From Alkalibaculum bacchi (GTDB lineage Bacteria; Bacillota; Clostridia; Eubacteriales; Alkalibacteraceae), in contig NZ_CALNCS010000021.1 of NCBI RefSeq assembly GCF_937875145.1, forward strand, positions 1-64,000: a DNA stretch of 64,000 bases, written 5' to 3'. This document shows, one piece after another, positions 54,659 through 63,363 of the stretch. The position numbers were made by a program, and so were the translations under genes. Position 1 is the first letter of the stretch; each line of letters starts with the position of its first letter. The notes under the pieces were generated by a model. It was given only the letters and a program-made list of their open reading frames with translations. It searched no databases and had not been told where the DNA came from.

Positions 54659-56251
54659 ATGGATAGTAGAGTAGCTATTTATGCAAGAGTTTCAACTGTA
54701 GAGCAAGCCGAAAAGGGCTACTCTATAGATGAACAAATTGCAAATATAAAGTCAGAATGCGAAGAACGAGGAAAGAAAGTAGTTAAAGTATATGCAGATA
54801 GAGGCATTAGTGGCTCGTCAGTAAAAAATAGACTTCAGTTACAGCAGTTGCTAAAAGATGCAGAAGATAACCTATTTGATGAGGTAATTACTTGGAAGAC
54901 AAATAGGCTTGCAAGAAATCATTTGGACTTATTAAAGATAGTAGATCATTTAAAGAGATATGATATAACTTTTAGTTCATTGACTGAACCATTTGAAACA
55001 AATACTAACCAAGGAAAATTAATGATGAGCTTGCTAGCTTCAATAGCAGAGTTTGAAAGAGGTACTATAATTGATAATGTGAAAATGGGGATGAAAGGGC
55101 GTGCGAAGCAAGGGAAATATAATGGTGGTAGAGTATTGGGATATGAATCAGTAGATGATGGGACAGGTAAGACGAAATTAGAGATAGTAGAAAGTGAAGC
55201 AATAATTATAGTAAAGATATATAACTATTATTTGGAAGGAAAGGGTTACAAGGCAATAGTGAATAGAATAAACCAGCAAGGATACAAGACTAAGAATGGA
55301 ACACATTTTAATACCTTTGGAATTAAGTATATATTAACCAACCCCTTATATAAAGGATATATAAGGTTCGGCAGGTATGTCGATTGGTGTAATAAGAGAA
55401 GAAAAGGTAAAAATGAAGAGTATATACTAGTTAAAGGAGAACATGAAGCTATAATAGACGAGGAAGATTGGGATAGAGTGCAGTTACTAATGAACAAAAA
55501 GAGTTTTAAACCTTCTAGGGTTTATGATGGTGAGTTTTTACTTACAGGGATACTAAAATGTCCTGTATGTGGATACAGTATGGTAAGAGGTAGAGGGCAT
55601 TATAAATCGAAGACTACAGGAGCGGTAACCATATATCAATATTATCAATGTGGTAACTTTCATAATAAAGGTAGCGCTGTTTGTACTGCGAATAGTATTA
55701 GACAAGAGTATATAGAAGAAGCTGTATTAAACAGAATAAATGAAGTTACAATAAATACAAAGATAGTTGAAGATGTAGTTCAAAGGTTGAATGAGGAGAG
55801 GAATAAAAATATAAAGCCTATAGAAGAAGAAATAAAACTATCTAAGGATGAGCTAGAAAAAGATAATATAAAAAAGGATAAATTGATTGAGTTGTTTCAA
55901 TTGGATTTAATTACTAAAGAGGATCTTGCAAAAAGGATTAAAAAATCAGATGAAGATGTATTGAAGATTGAAGAGAGGCTATTATATTTGGAGTCTAATT
56001 TAGAATATAGTTCATCAGATGAGATACCAGTTGATTATGTAAAAGAAAAATTAAGCAAATTCAGCGCTCTGCTACAACAAGCAAGTAACGAGAACAAAAA
56101 ACTGTTACTCCACTTGCTTGTAGAAAAGATAACTGTTAATGAGAAGAGAGAACTGGATAGTATTGAGATTAAATATAATGAGGATATAGAAATGATAATA
56201 GGGTCATCCAATGAGGATGACCCTATTTTTGTGTTTCGGCTTGTAATATAA
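54659..56251 (+). CDS. Large serine recombinase (site-specific integrase)
   Basis: A 530-residue recombinase expected to insert and excise the element. The N-terminal resolvase domain begins VAIYARVSTVEQAEKGYS with the nucleophile Ser12, and TWKTNRLARN carries the conserved arginines. The recombinase domain spans about residues 165-270. A zinc ribbon follows (LKCPVCGYSMVRGRG and later YYQCGNF, AVC), then a long coiled coil (about 375-445). GGAGAGG precedes the ATG. It has the size and layout of staphylococcal Ccr proteins, but it is a single gene rather than a ccrA-ccrB pair. A terminator hairpin lies inside its last codons. Confidence 0.93.
   Translation: MDSRVAIYARVSTVEQAEKGYSIDEQIANIKSECEERGKKVVKVYADRGISGSSVKNRLQLQQLLKDAEDNLFDEVITWKTNRLARNHLDLLKIVDHLKRYDITFSSLTEPFETNTNQGKLMMSLLASIAEFERGTIIDNVKMGMKGRAKQGKYNGGRVLGYESVDDGTGKTKLEIVESEAIIIVKIYNYYLEGKGYKAIVNRINQQGYKTKNGTHFNTFGIKYILTNPLYKGYIRFGRYVDWCNKRRKGKNEEYILVKGEHEAIIDEEDWDRVQLLMNKKSFKPSRVYDGEFLLTGILKCPVCGYSMVRGRGHYKSKTTGAVTIYQYYQCGNFHNKGSAVCTANSIRQEYIEEAVLNRINEVTINTKIVEDVVQRLNEERNKNIKPIEEEIKLSKDELEKDNIKKDKLIELFQLDLITKEDLAKRIKKSDEDVLKIEERLLYLESNLEYSSSDEIPVDYVKEKLSKFSALLQQASNENKKLLLHLLVEKITVNEKRELDSIEIKYNEDIEMIIGSSNEDDPIFVFRLVI
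56197..56230 (+). terminator. Terminator overlapping the recombinase 3' end
   Basis: AATAGGGTCATCC pairs with GGATGACCCTATT around 5 bases, then TTT. The hairpin lies in the last 18 codons of the recombinase, whose stop is 21 bases further on. Confidence 0.75.
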
Positions 56252-56993
56252 AAAAGATGTTGTTAGTGAACGTTCCCAGCTTAAATTTGCAAACATTTCT
56301 TGAATATATAAGGCTTGGCATTCATCCAATCCTGTAATTTACATTTAATCATATTGAGATATCAGCTGTGAAAGTATTTAACTGCTCCATCGATAGAGGT
56401 ATAAGGCTCTTAAGAGCCTTTGTTAGATCTAAGTTCTATATATCATCACAGAATATGTAAAATAATTTGTAATAGGTTTTCTGATCATTATGGTTTTTTC
56501 ATATCCATCAAGGCATAGTCAGCCTGTATACTAGTATCAAGTAGTCGTTGGATTAATAGAACAGCAGCTTGATTTCAGTATTTTCAAATAATTTATTTTG
56601 GTATATCGTAAAATTAGCACTTTCTTTGTGTAGTTTTGATTTCACTAATCTTATTATACTAAAGATTGGTGCTATTTTTATGTTAAGTCACCAATTTATG
56701 AAGTATTTTGCTGGATTTATCAAGTATTCAACCCATTTTTACTGGTGGGAAAGTTGAATTCCTAATTAAAAAATATTCATTTCTGCTGAGGTATGTTTTC
56801 TTATAGAAATACTCATGATTTAACTTCTGTACTTAGTACTATTGTAGTTACATTTTTTATTAGAATGGTGGTTAGAATACAACAGTTCATAAGGTTGATT
56901 CAATAAATCGGAGAATGTAATATATGGAAAAGCATCCTTCAATAGTATAAAATAATACTTAGAATATACAAATTATTATCAAGGGGGATAAAT
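56252..56993. other. 742-base stretch without a supported gene
   Basis: No ORF with a ribosome site. It holds a small palindrome AAGGCTCTTAAGAGCCTT at 56402-56419 and a long imperfect inverted repeat, AAATTAGCAC at about 56609 facing GTGCTATTT at about 56668. The 62-codon ORF at 56569 has no ribosome site. Possibly decayed sequence between recombinase and cargo. Confidence 0.4.
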
Positions 56994-57842
56994 ATGAGAA
57001 AATTAACAACTGCAATAATACTTGTTGCATTAGCATTAATGTTTACTGGATGTGGAAATAACATTGTTAAGAAATCCATTGAACAAGCTAACACTGCAAT
57101 AGAAGGTAAGGATTATGATAAAGCTTTGCTTGCATTAGAATTAGCATTAGATGAAGAAAATGATAATGTAGAGGCTAATAAGTTATATTCTATATTACAA
57201 AGTTACCAAAAGGCAAAAAAAGCAGTAGATGAGAATAAAATTAATGAAGCGAAAGAAATATTAGATGACATCGATGAGCGCTATAAAAATTATCCAATTA
57301 AAGAGGATGTAAATTCACTAAATAATCTAATTCAAGAAAAAGTTAAAGAGGTTGAAGTAATTAACAACAATATAACTAAGCTAGAAAAACTAATTGAAGA
57401 GAAAAAGTATGATGAGGCAAAAACCTTAATTGAAGAAATTAATAAAAGTTCATTAAATGAAGATCAAAAAAATAAAATAAATGAATTAGATTCTAAAGTT
57501 ACTTCAGAAAAGGCTAAAGCAGAAACTGAAAGTAAAAAAAAGGCTACTTCAAACAGTAGTAATAACGATAATACTAGTAACAGTCTTACTGAAGCTCAAG
57601 CTTATGATTTGATCTTGTCAGTTATAAACCTCGAAAAAGATTACGAGATTGTATATTCAGGTGTTATAACAATAGAATCATCCTCGTATATACCATCGGA
57701 AGCGAGAGGTAAAACAGCATATATGTTTTATGAAAATCATGTTCCTAGTGGAACTTCAATAGCTGATTACTATGTTGACATGGAACGGCATGTTTATAAA
57801 AACACTTTTTCAGCAGACGGAAAATGTATAAAAATACATTGA
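56994..57842 (+). CDS. Lipoprotein with helical repeat domain, paralogue 1
   Basis: 282 residues. Signal peptide with lipobox LMFTGCGNN, so anchored on the outer face of the membrane. Residues 25-185 are helical and TPR-like, with repeated (A/E)KxIxEKKYDEAKTLIEEI units, followed by a Ser/Asn linker and a C-terminal domain (about 200-282: SLTEAQAYDLILSVINLEKD). GGGGG precedes the ATG. It is closely related to the next gene over the first 180 residues but not in the C-terminal domain. Cargo at the right end of the element. Confidence 0.85.
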   Translation: MRKLTTAIILVALALMFTGCGNNIVKKSIEQANTAIEGKDYDKALLALELALDEENDNVEANKLYSILQSYQKAKKAVDENKINEAKEILDDIDERYKNYPIKEDVNSLNNLIQEKVKEVEVINNNITKLEKLIEEKKYDEAKTLIEEINKSSLNEDQKNKINELDSKVTSEKAKAETESKKKATSNSSNNDNTSNSLTEAQAYDLILSVINLEKDYEIVYSGVITIESSSYIPSEARGKTAYMFYENHVPSGTSIADYYVDMERHVYKNTFSADGKCIKIH

Positions 57843-57926
57843 TTATGATAATTTAAGTATTTAAACTTATAATGTATCATAATTATTGGGAAATAATAGC
57901 TAAAGTATATACTAAGGGGAATTATT

Positions 57927-58742
57927 ATGAAGAAAATAACTAAAACAATCCTACTTATGGTATTGGTATTAACATTAACTGGATGTGGAAATAGCATTGT
58001 AAAAAAATCATTAGAACAAGCTAACATAGCAATAGAAAGTAAGGATTACGATAAAGCTTTAGTCGCATTGGAATTAGCATTAGACGAAGAAAATGATAAT
58101 GCAGAAGCAAATAAGTTATATTCCATATTAGAAACTTATCAAAGGGCAAAAGAGGCAGTAGATGAGAATAAAATCAATGAAGCAAAAGAAATATTAGATG
58201 ACATCGATGGGCGTTACAAAAATTATTCAATTAAAGAAGATGTGGATTCACTAAATAATCAAATTGAAGAGAAGACAAAAGAAGTAGAAGTAACTAACAA
58301 TAATATAACTAAGCTAGAAGGTCTAATTGGTGAGAAGAATTATAGTGAAGCAAAAACTTTAATTGAAGAAATAAATAAAGGTTTAGTTAATGAAAATCAA
58401 CAGAACAAAATAAACGAACTAAATTCTAAAGTTGATTCAGAATTGACTAAAATTGAAGTAGAAAATAAAGCTGAGAAAAAGGCTAAGACAGAAGCTACTA
58501 GCAAAAAAGAGGAATTTACAGTAGATAAAGCTATAGAGATAGCTGAAAATTATTATGGATTAGATAAGGATGTAGAGTATTACTATGAAAAAGAACCAAC
58601 ATATATAAACAACAGGAAGGCATATTGGATATCGCTTAAATCTATATCTATGATAGAAGAAGGTGGATCAGGGACACTACTATGGGCTTATGTTACTGAA
58701 GATGGTAAAATAATAGAATTTGGAGAGGACGTAGTAAACTAA
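57927..58742 (+). CDS. Lipoprotein with helical repeat domain, paralogue 2
   Basis: 271 residues. The signal peptide and lipobox LTLTGCGNS and the helical region (ANIAIESKDYDKALVALELA, VDENKINEAKEILDDID) are near copies of paralogue 1, so the two arose by tandem duplication. The C-terminal domain differs: FTVDKAIEIAENYYGLDKDV and NRKAYWISLKS resemble the small globular domains of surface lipoproteins. AAGGGG precedes the ATG. It ends 60 bases before the right-end att-like site. Confidence 0.85.
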   Translation: MKKITKTILLMVLVLTLTGCGNSIVKKSLEQANIAIESKDYDKALVALELALDEENDNAEANKLYSILETYQRAKEAVDENKINEAKEILDDIDGRYKNYSIKEDVDSLNNQIEEKTKEVEVTNNNITKLEGLIGEKNYSEAKTLIEEINKGLVNENQQNKINELNSKVDSELTKIEVENKAEKKAKTEATSKKEEFTVDKAIEIAENYYGLDKDVEYYYEKEPTYINNRKAYWISLKSISMIEEGGSGTLLWAYVTEDGKIIEFGEDVVN

Positions 58743-58802
58743 AGAATTCATTCCCTAGGTGAATGGGGAATGTAATTTTTTATCTGATGATATAGGTACG
58801 GA

Positions 58803-58829
58803 GAACCTTATCACAAATAGATAAGGTTC
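58803..58829 (+). repeat. att-like site 3, right element end
   Basis: GAACCTTATCACAAATAG followed by ATAAGGTTC, an imperfect palindrome that matches site 2 at 21 of 27 positions. The first 18 bases would also read EPYHK-stop, with only synonymous changes from the rlmH end. Confidence 0.75.
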
Positions 58830-58874
58830 ATAAGAGTCTAGATTTATCTTAATTATATTTTGTTAAGGTGTTTT

Positions 58875-59582
58875 TTACCATTCTTTTGGTTTGTAATTTA
58901 ATTCTTTAAATAATTGAGTTCTTTCTTTCTTCGATAAATCTCTCCATTTTCCTATAGGAAGATCACCTAAATGAATATTCATGATTCGAATTCTTTGAAG
59001 CCGTTTGACTTCATATCCTAATCCAGCGCACATACGGCGAATTTGACGATTTAATCCCTGTGTGAGAATGATTTTAAAATCATATTTTGATAGTTGAAAA
59101 GTCTTACAAGGAAGCGTTTTTGTATTTAAAATTTCAACGCCCTCCGACATCTTCTTTAAAAATTGAGGGGTAATGGGTTTATTTACTGAAACAATATATT
59201 CCTTTTCGTGTCGATATTCTGAACGCAGAATTTCATTAACAATATCCCCGTCATTAGTAAGAAGAATTAAGCCCTCCGAATCTTTATCTAAGCGCCCAAT
59301 ATGAAATATTCTTAAGGGATGATTGACAAAATCAACGATATTTCCCTTTATATTCTTTTCTGTTGTACTCGTGATTCCTACAGGTTTGTTTAAGGCGATA
59401 TAGACTTTATTACTTACTACCCGAACTGGCTTTCCGTCTATGCGAACATCATCACCCGGTGCTACATTGCTACCTAATGTAGCATGGTTACCATTAATCG
59501 TAACCTTTCCATCGGCAATTAATTTATCAGCACCTCTCCTAGATGTTTTTCCTGATTCGCTTATATATTTATTAATGCGCAT
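58875..59582 (-). CDS. rluF: RluF/RsuA family rRNA pseudouridine synthase
   Basis: Makes pseudouridine in 23S rRNA (RluF-like, U2604 in E. coli, by family). The N-terminal S4 domain (RINKYISESGKTSRRGADKL) and the catalytic GRLDKDSEGLILLTNDGD segment with its aspartate are clear. NRQIRRMCAGLGYEVKRLQR is the C-terminal motif. The ATG at 59582 (minus strand) is preferred to a GTG two codons upstream for spacing from AAGGAT. 235 residues. First chromosomal gene to the right of the element, transcribed toward it. Confidence 0.9.
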   Translation of the reverse strand: MRINKYISESGKTSRRGADKLIADGKVTINGNHATLGSNVAPGDDVRIDGKPVRVVSNKVYIALNKPVGITSTTEKNIKGNIVDFVNHPLRIFHIGRLDKDSEGLILLTNDGDIVNEILRSEYRHEKEYIVSVNKPITPQFLKKMSEGVEILNTKTLPCKTFQLSKYDFKIILTQGLNRQIRRMCAGLGYEVKRLQRIRIMNIHLGDLPIGKWRDLSKKERTQLFKELNYKPKEW

Positions 59583-59829
59583 GATCACACATCCTTAATA
59601 AGATGATTCTTTTATTTAAATATTAATTATACCTGATACTTAGAATGAAACATAGACCTTATTTATGAAAGGGCTGATAACATCTTGAATTTAGCTACGA
59701 GAGGTTCAACTAAAATGTATCCTTTGTAAAAGAATAGTTTAATCCTTGTAAAAAGATAATTATACCTTTGTATATGTGTAGATTTAGGTATATTCTAGTA
59801 TTAGAAAAATAAATTTTAGGAGTATTGTG

Positions 59830-61239
59830 ATGAGGCACAAAAAAACAAAACTTCATAGCCTAGTTGCCGTTGGTATACTAGGAATTATTGTCTTGTCTGT
59901 TTTTATCTTTGGCAGTGATCCCGTTATCTCTACAAATGAAGCAATACCAGATAGCAGGGTGATAGCGCAGACTGCATATCCGGGAGTAGACATAGTTACT
60001 GAAATTCACGATGAAAGAATGTATTATATAGCAATTCACTATCCAACGTTTAAAGATGAATCTTTAAACGAACAGATGTGTAAGTATGTATCTTCATCGA
60101 AAAAAATTTTTTTTGATGAAGTAGCCCAGAAGAAAAAGTACTTAAATGAACTTCCAGCTTCATTGTATATTTTATTTGATATCCATCCAGTGACCCAGGA
60201 TGTTTATTCTATAGTCTTTCATGTAGAAAGCTACGTTATGGGGGCAAATGGTGCTCAAAGCTCAAAAGTCTTTATCGTAGATGTTAATGAAAATGCTACG
60301 ATACAACAAACAGAGATCCTAGTAGATAATGAGCAAAATCGAAATAAGCTTTACACTTTATTACTAAATGAGTTTGAAGAATCCAAAGAATACAAGCCAT
60401 TTTTCTTTAAAGAAGAATTAAAAAAATGGATTGAAGATGAAAATAACAGATTTTCACATATGTTTATTAGGGATCATTCTATTGTATTTAAATTTGATAA
60501 GTATGTAGTTACTGCAGGAGCAGCAGGCTCTCCAGAGATTTCTATACCTTTAGAGAAGCTAAAAGAATTATTGACAGATGAATGGCAAAAAAGATTAAAT
60601 CTTATCGAAGTAGACAGCAAAATGGACGAACCAAATACGCCCCCTACTGCGGAAGAGGATCTAAAAGGAAGTGAATCGCCAGGTAAACGTCAGGTCGCCC
60701 TTACTTTTGATGATGGACCACACGAGATCAATACATTGAAAATCCTTGAATTATTAGATAAACACAATGCAAAGGCTACCTTTTTTATGCTAGGAAATAG
60801 GGTTGACTTCTACCCAGGTATAGCGAAAGAGATTTCTAAAAGAGGTCATGAATTGGGCAATCATACATGGAATCATAAAAATTTAAAGGCACTTAATGAA
60901 GAGGAAATCGATAAAGAAATTCAAATGACTAGTGATGCAATACGGGAGGCAACAGAAAAAGAACCTACTGTATTTCGACCTCCTTATGGTGGGATAAATA
61001 ATCAAGTATATAATGCCACTAGTTTACCGCTTGTATTGTGGACGGTTGATACAAAAGATTGGAAGACCCGCAATGCAAGGAAAGTGCTAAATGAAGTTAA
61101 AAATAATGTAGAAGATGGTTCCATCGTTCTCATGCATGACATTCACAGCGCTACAGTGGAAGCAGTTGATTTAGTATTACAGTATTTAGAGGCAGAAGAT
61201 TACGAATGCATCACTGTATCCGAATTAAATATAGAATAA
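59830..61239 (+). CDS. Membrane-anchored polysaccharide deacetylase (PdaC-like)
   Basis: 469 residues. A single N-terminal membrane segment (about residues 9-29) places the enzyme outside the cell. A DUF3298-like domain (about 45-245) precedes the NodB carbohydrate esterase 4 domain (about 285-465): TFDDGPH with the metal and base aspartates, NHTWNH with two metal histidines, FRPPYGG and LMHDIHS. Family members deacetylate peptidoglycan or chitin-like sugars. The ATG at 59830 has AGGAG 7 bases upstream. Monocistronic. Confidence 0.9.
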   Translation: MRHKKTKLHSLVAVGILGIIVLSVFIFGSDPVISTNEAIPDSRVIAQTAYPGVDIVTEIHDERMYYIAIHYPTFKDESLNEQMCKYVSSSKKIFFDEVAQKKKYLNELPASLYILFDIHPVTQDVYSIVFHVESYVMGANGAQSSKVFIVDVNENATIQQTEILVDNEQNRNKLYTLLLNEFEESKEYKPFFFKEELKKWIEDENNRFSHMFIRDHSIVFKFDKYVVTAGAAGSPEISIPLEKLKELLTDEWQKRLNLIEVDSKMDEPNTPPTAEEDLKGSESPGKRQVALTFDDGPHEINTLKILELLDKHNAKATFFMLGNRVDFYPGIAKEISKRGHELGNHTWNHKNLKALNEEEIDKEIQMTSDAIREATEKEPTVFRPPYGGINNQVYNATSLPLVLWTVDTKDWKTRNARKVLNEVKNNVEDGSIVLMHDIHSATVEAVDLVLQYLEAEDYECITVSELNIE

Positions 61240-61275
61240 GGTATCATACATCATTGCGAAAAGTACATATATTAA

Positions 61276-61314
61276 AAACGCCAAAGTCTGTATATTGACT
61301 TTAGCGTTTTTTTA
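61276..61314 (+). terminator. Bidirectional terminator between deacetylase and sfsA
   Basis: AACGCcAAAGTC pairs with GACTTTaGCGTT and ends in a T-run. Confidence 0.85.
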
Positions 61315-61332
61315 TTTAATAGGAAAGTTTAG

Positions 61333-62037
61333 CTACCTGACCACCTTAACGGCCACTCCATTTAGCTTCAAAGAGTCCCGCTCAACATCAGATTCGTAAG
61401 CTAAAACCTGGACTCCCTTATTTTGAGCGTATTGTAAAGCCTCGCCAAATTCCTTTTGAGTACGATTATTAGAGGTAAAGTATTTCACATTGTTCATTTG
61501 GATGACAAATACAATGTATGCCATATAGCCATCTTCTAAAGCCTGTACTAATTCATATACATGTTTTAATCCTCGCGCTGTAGGAGCATCTGGAAATTTT
61601 ACTACGCCATCTTCTTCTAAGGTAACCCCTTTTACTTCAATAAATGCTTTTTTGTTTTTGTTTTCAATATAAAAATCAAAGCGAGATTTTTGATATACTC
61701 TCTCAGGTCTAATTTCAGCAATTTCTTCAAAATTTGGCAGTAGAATAGTTTTATTTAAAAGTCCTTCATGTAACACTTTATTTGGTGCTTGTGAGTCTAT
61801 ATTGATTAGGCGATGGCCTTTTTTTACGCTAATAAGGGAGTAAGCGGTCTTTCGATTAGGATTGTCGCTGTGCTCTAAATAAACCGTGGCCCCTTTTGTA
61901 AGAAGTTCCTTACAACGACCTGTATTTCTTACGTGACAAATTTCAATTTTTTTATCAATTTTTATGTGAGCAATAAAGCGATTAGGTCGAGAAATAAATT
62001 CTCCCTCTACGATGTTTTTATATTTCAAAGAATTCAC
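61333..62037 (-). CDS. sfsA: SfsA family DNA/RNA nuclease-like protein
   Basis: 234 residues of the sugar fermentation stimulation family. Recognisable parts: the N-terminal GEFISRPNRFIAHI and CHVRNTGRCKELL, and a restriction-enzyme-like core SRFDFYIENKNKKAFIEVKGVTLEEDGVVKFPDAPTARG split over about residues 115-155, with the PD-(D/E)xK-like FDFYI...EVKG. The real function is debated; nucleic-acid binding is likely. AGTGAATTC precedes the ATG on the minus strand. Single gene. Confidence 0.93.
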   Translation of the reverse strand: MNSLKYKNIVEGEFISRPNRFIAHIKIDKKIEICHVRNTGRCKELLTKGATVYLEHSDNPNRKTAYSLISVKKGHRLINIDSQAPNKVLHEGLLNKTILLPNFEEIAEIRPERVYQKSRFDFYIENKNKKAFIEVKGVTLEEDGVVKFPDAPTARGLKHVYELVQALEDGYMAYIVFVIQMNNVKYFTSNNRTQKEFGEALQYAQNKGVQVLAYESDVERDSLKLNGVAVKVVR

Positions 62038-62281
62038 TCCAATACTGTTTCTAGAATAGTCAGTATATCATATATAATTGGTTTCGTCTTTTATTGAATG
62101 TTGTTATTTATTGAAAGTGAGTTGAACGGGTATGTCTTTACGTAATAAGTAATTTAGAATTATTTTTAGTACATGCATAAGCTAGTGATCTTTATTAAAT
62201 ATACATCCCAAAATAAAAAAACATCTATTTTATGGATTGAATTTTTCTGCTTTTCGCCAATTTATTTCAAATCTTTACAAG

Positions 62282-62310
62282 TCATAATCTAAAAATTTTG
62301 AAACATACTA
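62282..62310 (+). promoter_or_regulatory. Possible sigma-G promoter of tlp
   Basis: TCATA at 62282-62286 and CATACTA at 62304-62310, 17 bases apart. CATACTA is a good match to the forespore -10 consensus, and tlp genes are forespore-expressed in Bacillus. The rest of the 62038-62339 gap shows nothing else. Confidence 0.45.
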
Positions 62311-62339
62311 AGAGTAATAAAGTAGGAGGAGATAAAATT

Positions 62340-62573
62340 ATGAAAAATAAGCCAAAACCAGATGATAGAAGAGATAATGTAGATAAAATTGAGTATAATA
62401 TTGGGAAAACTCTTCAAAATATCGAACGTGCTAACGAGATGATTGATGTTACAGATGATCAAAATATGAAAGAAACTCTTAAAGAAAAAAATGAGAGAAG
62501 AAAAGACGCTCTTAAGGGGATGAGAGAAGAAATCAGAGATGAAGCAACAGATAAGAAAAACGGATACAAATAA
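62340..62573 (+). CDS. tlp: Small acid-soluble spore protein Tlp
   Basis: 77 residues from the ATG at 62340, preceded by GTAGGAGG 9 bases upstream; a longer reading from 62298 adds an unlikely extension. Highly charged and helical: KPKPDDRRDNVDKIEYNIG at the start and KGMREEIRDEATDKKNGY at the end match the Tlp (thioredoxin-like, historical name) spore protein family. Found in the spore core. Single gene with a terminator. Confidence 0.9.
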   Translation: MKNKPKPDDRRDNVDKIEYNIGKTLQNIERANEMIDVTDDQNMKETLKEKNERRKDALKGMREEIRDEATDKKNGYK

Positions 62574-62599
62574 CCGCAAAGTTTAAGATGAAAATTATA

Positions 62600-62626
62600 A
62601 ACCTCGCTTTTGCGAGGTTGTTTTTG
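62600..62626 (+). terminator. Terminator after tlp
   Basis: AACCTCGC-TTTT-GCGAGGTT then GTTTTT. Confidence 0.85.
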
Positions 62627-62772
62627 ATTACTACCTTAAAGCATTCCGTTTTCCCTAATACTTACACTTGAAAATTTCCCTATTTCATGTATAAGCTACG
62701 AAGCAGCTAAGGCAATCTGAGGCATAAATATGGTATAATAAGGCTGTTCTATTTAATATAAAAGGCGTGATA

Positions 62773-63363
62773 ATGATGGAAAGCACAATAAAAAAGAAGA
62801 GAATTGTTGTGGGTATGAGTGGTGCTAGTGGTGCTATACTTGGGATTAATCTCTTAAAGATTTTAAAAGAAAGACCGGATTACGAGAGCCACCTTGTCAT
62901 TTCTAAGGGAGCGGAGGAGACAATTTGCCAAGAGACAAAGTACAAAGTGTCCGATGTAGCGGATTTGGCAGATTGTTTTTACGATATAAAAAATATTGGT
63001 GGCAAAATTGCTTCAGGCACTTTTCGCACAGAAGGAATGATTATTATCCCTTGTAGCATGAAAACTGTAGCAGGAATTGCAACGGGTTATTCGGATAATT
63101 TACTGCTGAGGGCAGCGGATGTTACCTTAAAAGAGGGACGAACTCTTGTGGTAGTTCCTAGAGAAACGCCTTTAAGTTCTATACATCTAAGAAATATGCT
63201 GACTTTGTCACAAGCCGGAGCCATTCTAATTCCACCAATGATTACATATTACAATGACCCTTATAGTGTAGATGATATGAATACACATATTATCGGCAAG
63301 GTTTTAGAAAAATTTCACATTGAACTAGATGGATTTAAGCGATGGGGAGAAGATGTATGGTAG
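62773..63363 (+). CDS. ubiX: UbiX-type flavin prenyltransferase
   Basis: Makes prenylated FMN, the cofactor of UbiD-type decarboxylases. VVGMSGASGAILGINLL is the N-terminal FMN-binding motif (about residues 12-28). IIPCSMKTVAGIATGYSDNLLLRAADV and LVVVPRETPLSSIHLRNM are the family's later signatures. 196 residues, normal. The ATG at 62773 lies 7 bases after AAAGG; a second ATG follows at once. Its stop overlaps the start of the LpdD-like gene. No ubiD decarboxylase gene is in the window. Confidence 0.94.
   Translation: MMESTIKKKRIVVGMSGASGAILGINLLKILKERPDYESHLVISKGAEETICQETKYKVSDVADLADCFYDIKNIGGKIASGTFRTEGMIIIPCSMKTVAGIATGYSDNLLLRAADVTLKEGRTLVVVPRETPLSSIHLRNMLTLSQAGAILIPPMITYYNDPYSVDDMNTHIIGKVLEKFHIELDGFKRWGEDVW

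Larger units (their letters stand above)
45271..58829. mobile_element. SCC-like integrative element inserted at the 3' end of rlmH
   Basis: A 13.5-kb accessory block between rlmH and an RluF-type gene. Its borders carry the rlmH-end word GAACCGTATCATAAGTAA (45271-45288 and 45348-45365) and GAACCTTATCACAAATAG (58803-58820). It encodes a large serine recombinase, a D5/SF3 helicase, a DUF669-like protein, RadC remnants and cargo. This is the layout of staphylococcal cassette chromosomes (ccr plus cch-type helicase, target rlmH), but the helicase family differs. Content is rich in gene fragments at the left. Excision and current activity are not shown. Confidence 0.8.

Noticed and set aside
54659..56251. 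Transposon resolvase or TnpX-type transposase of a Tn4451-like element
   Set aside because: Large serine recombinases include TnpX, but the rlmH-end att words and the helicase neighbour fit an SCC-like integrative element better. A tree would decide.
56569..56757. 62-codon ORF right of the recombinase
   Set aside because: No ribosome site, atypical composition, and it overlaps an imperfect inverted repeat.
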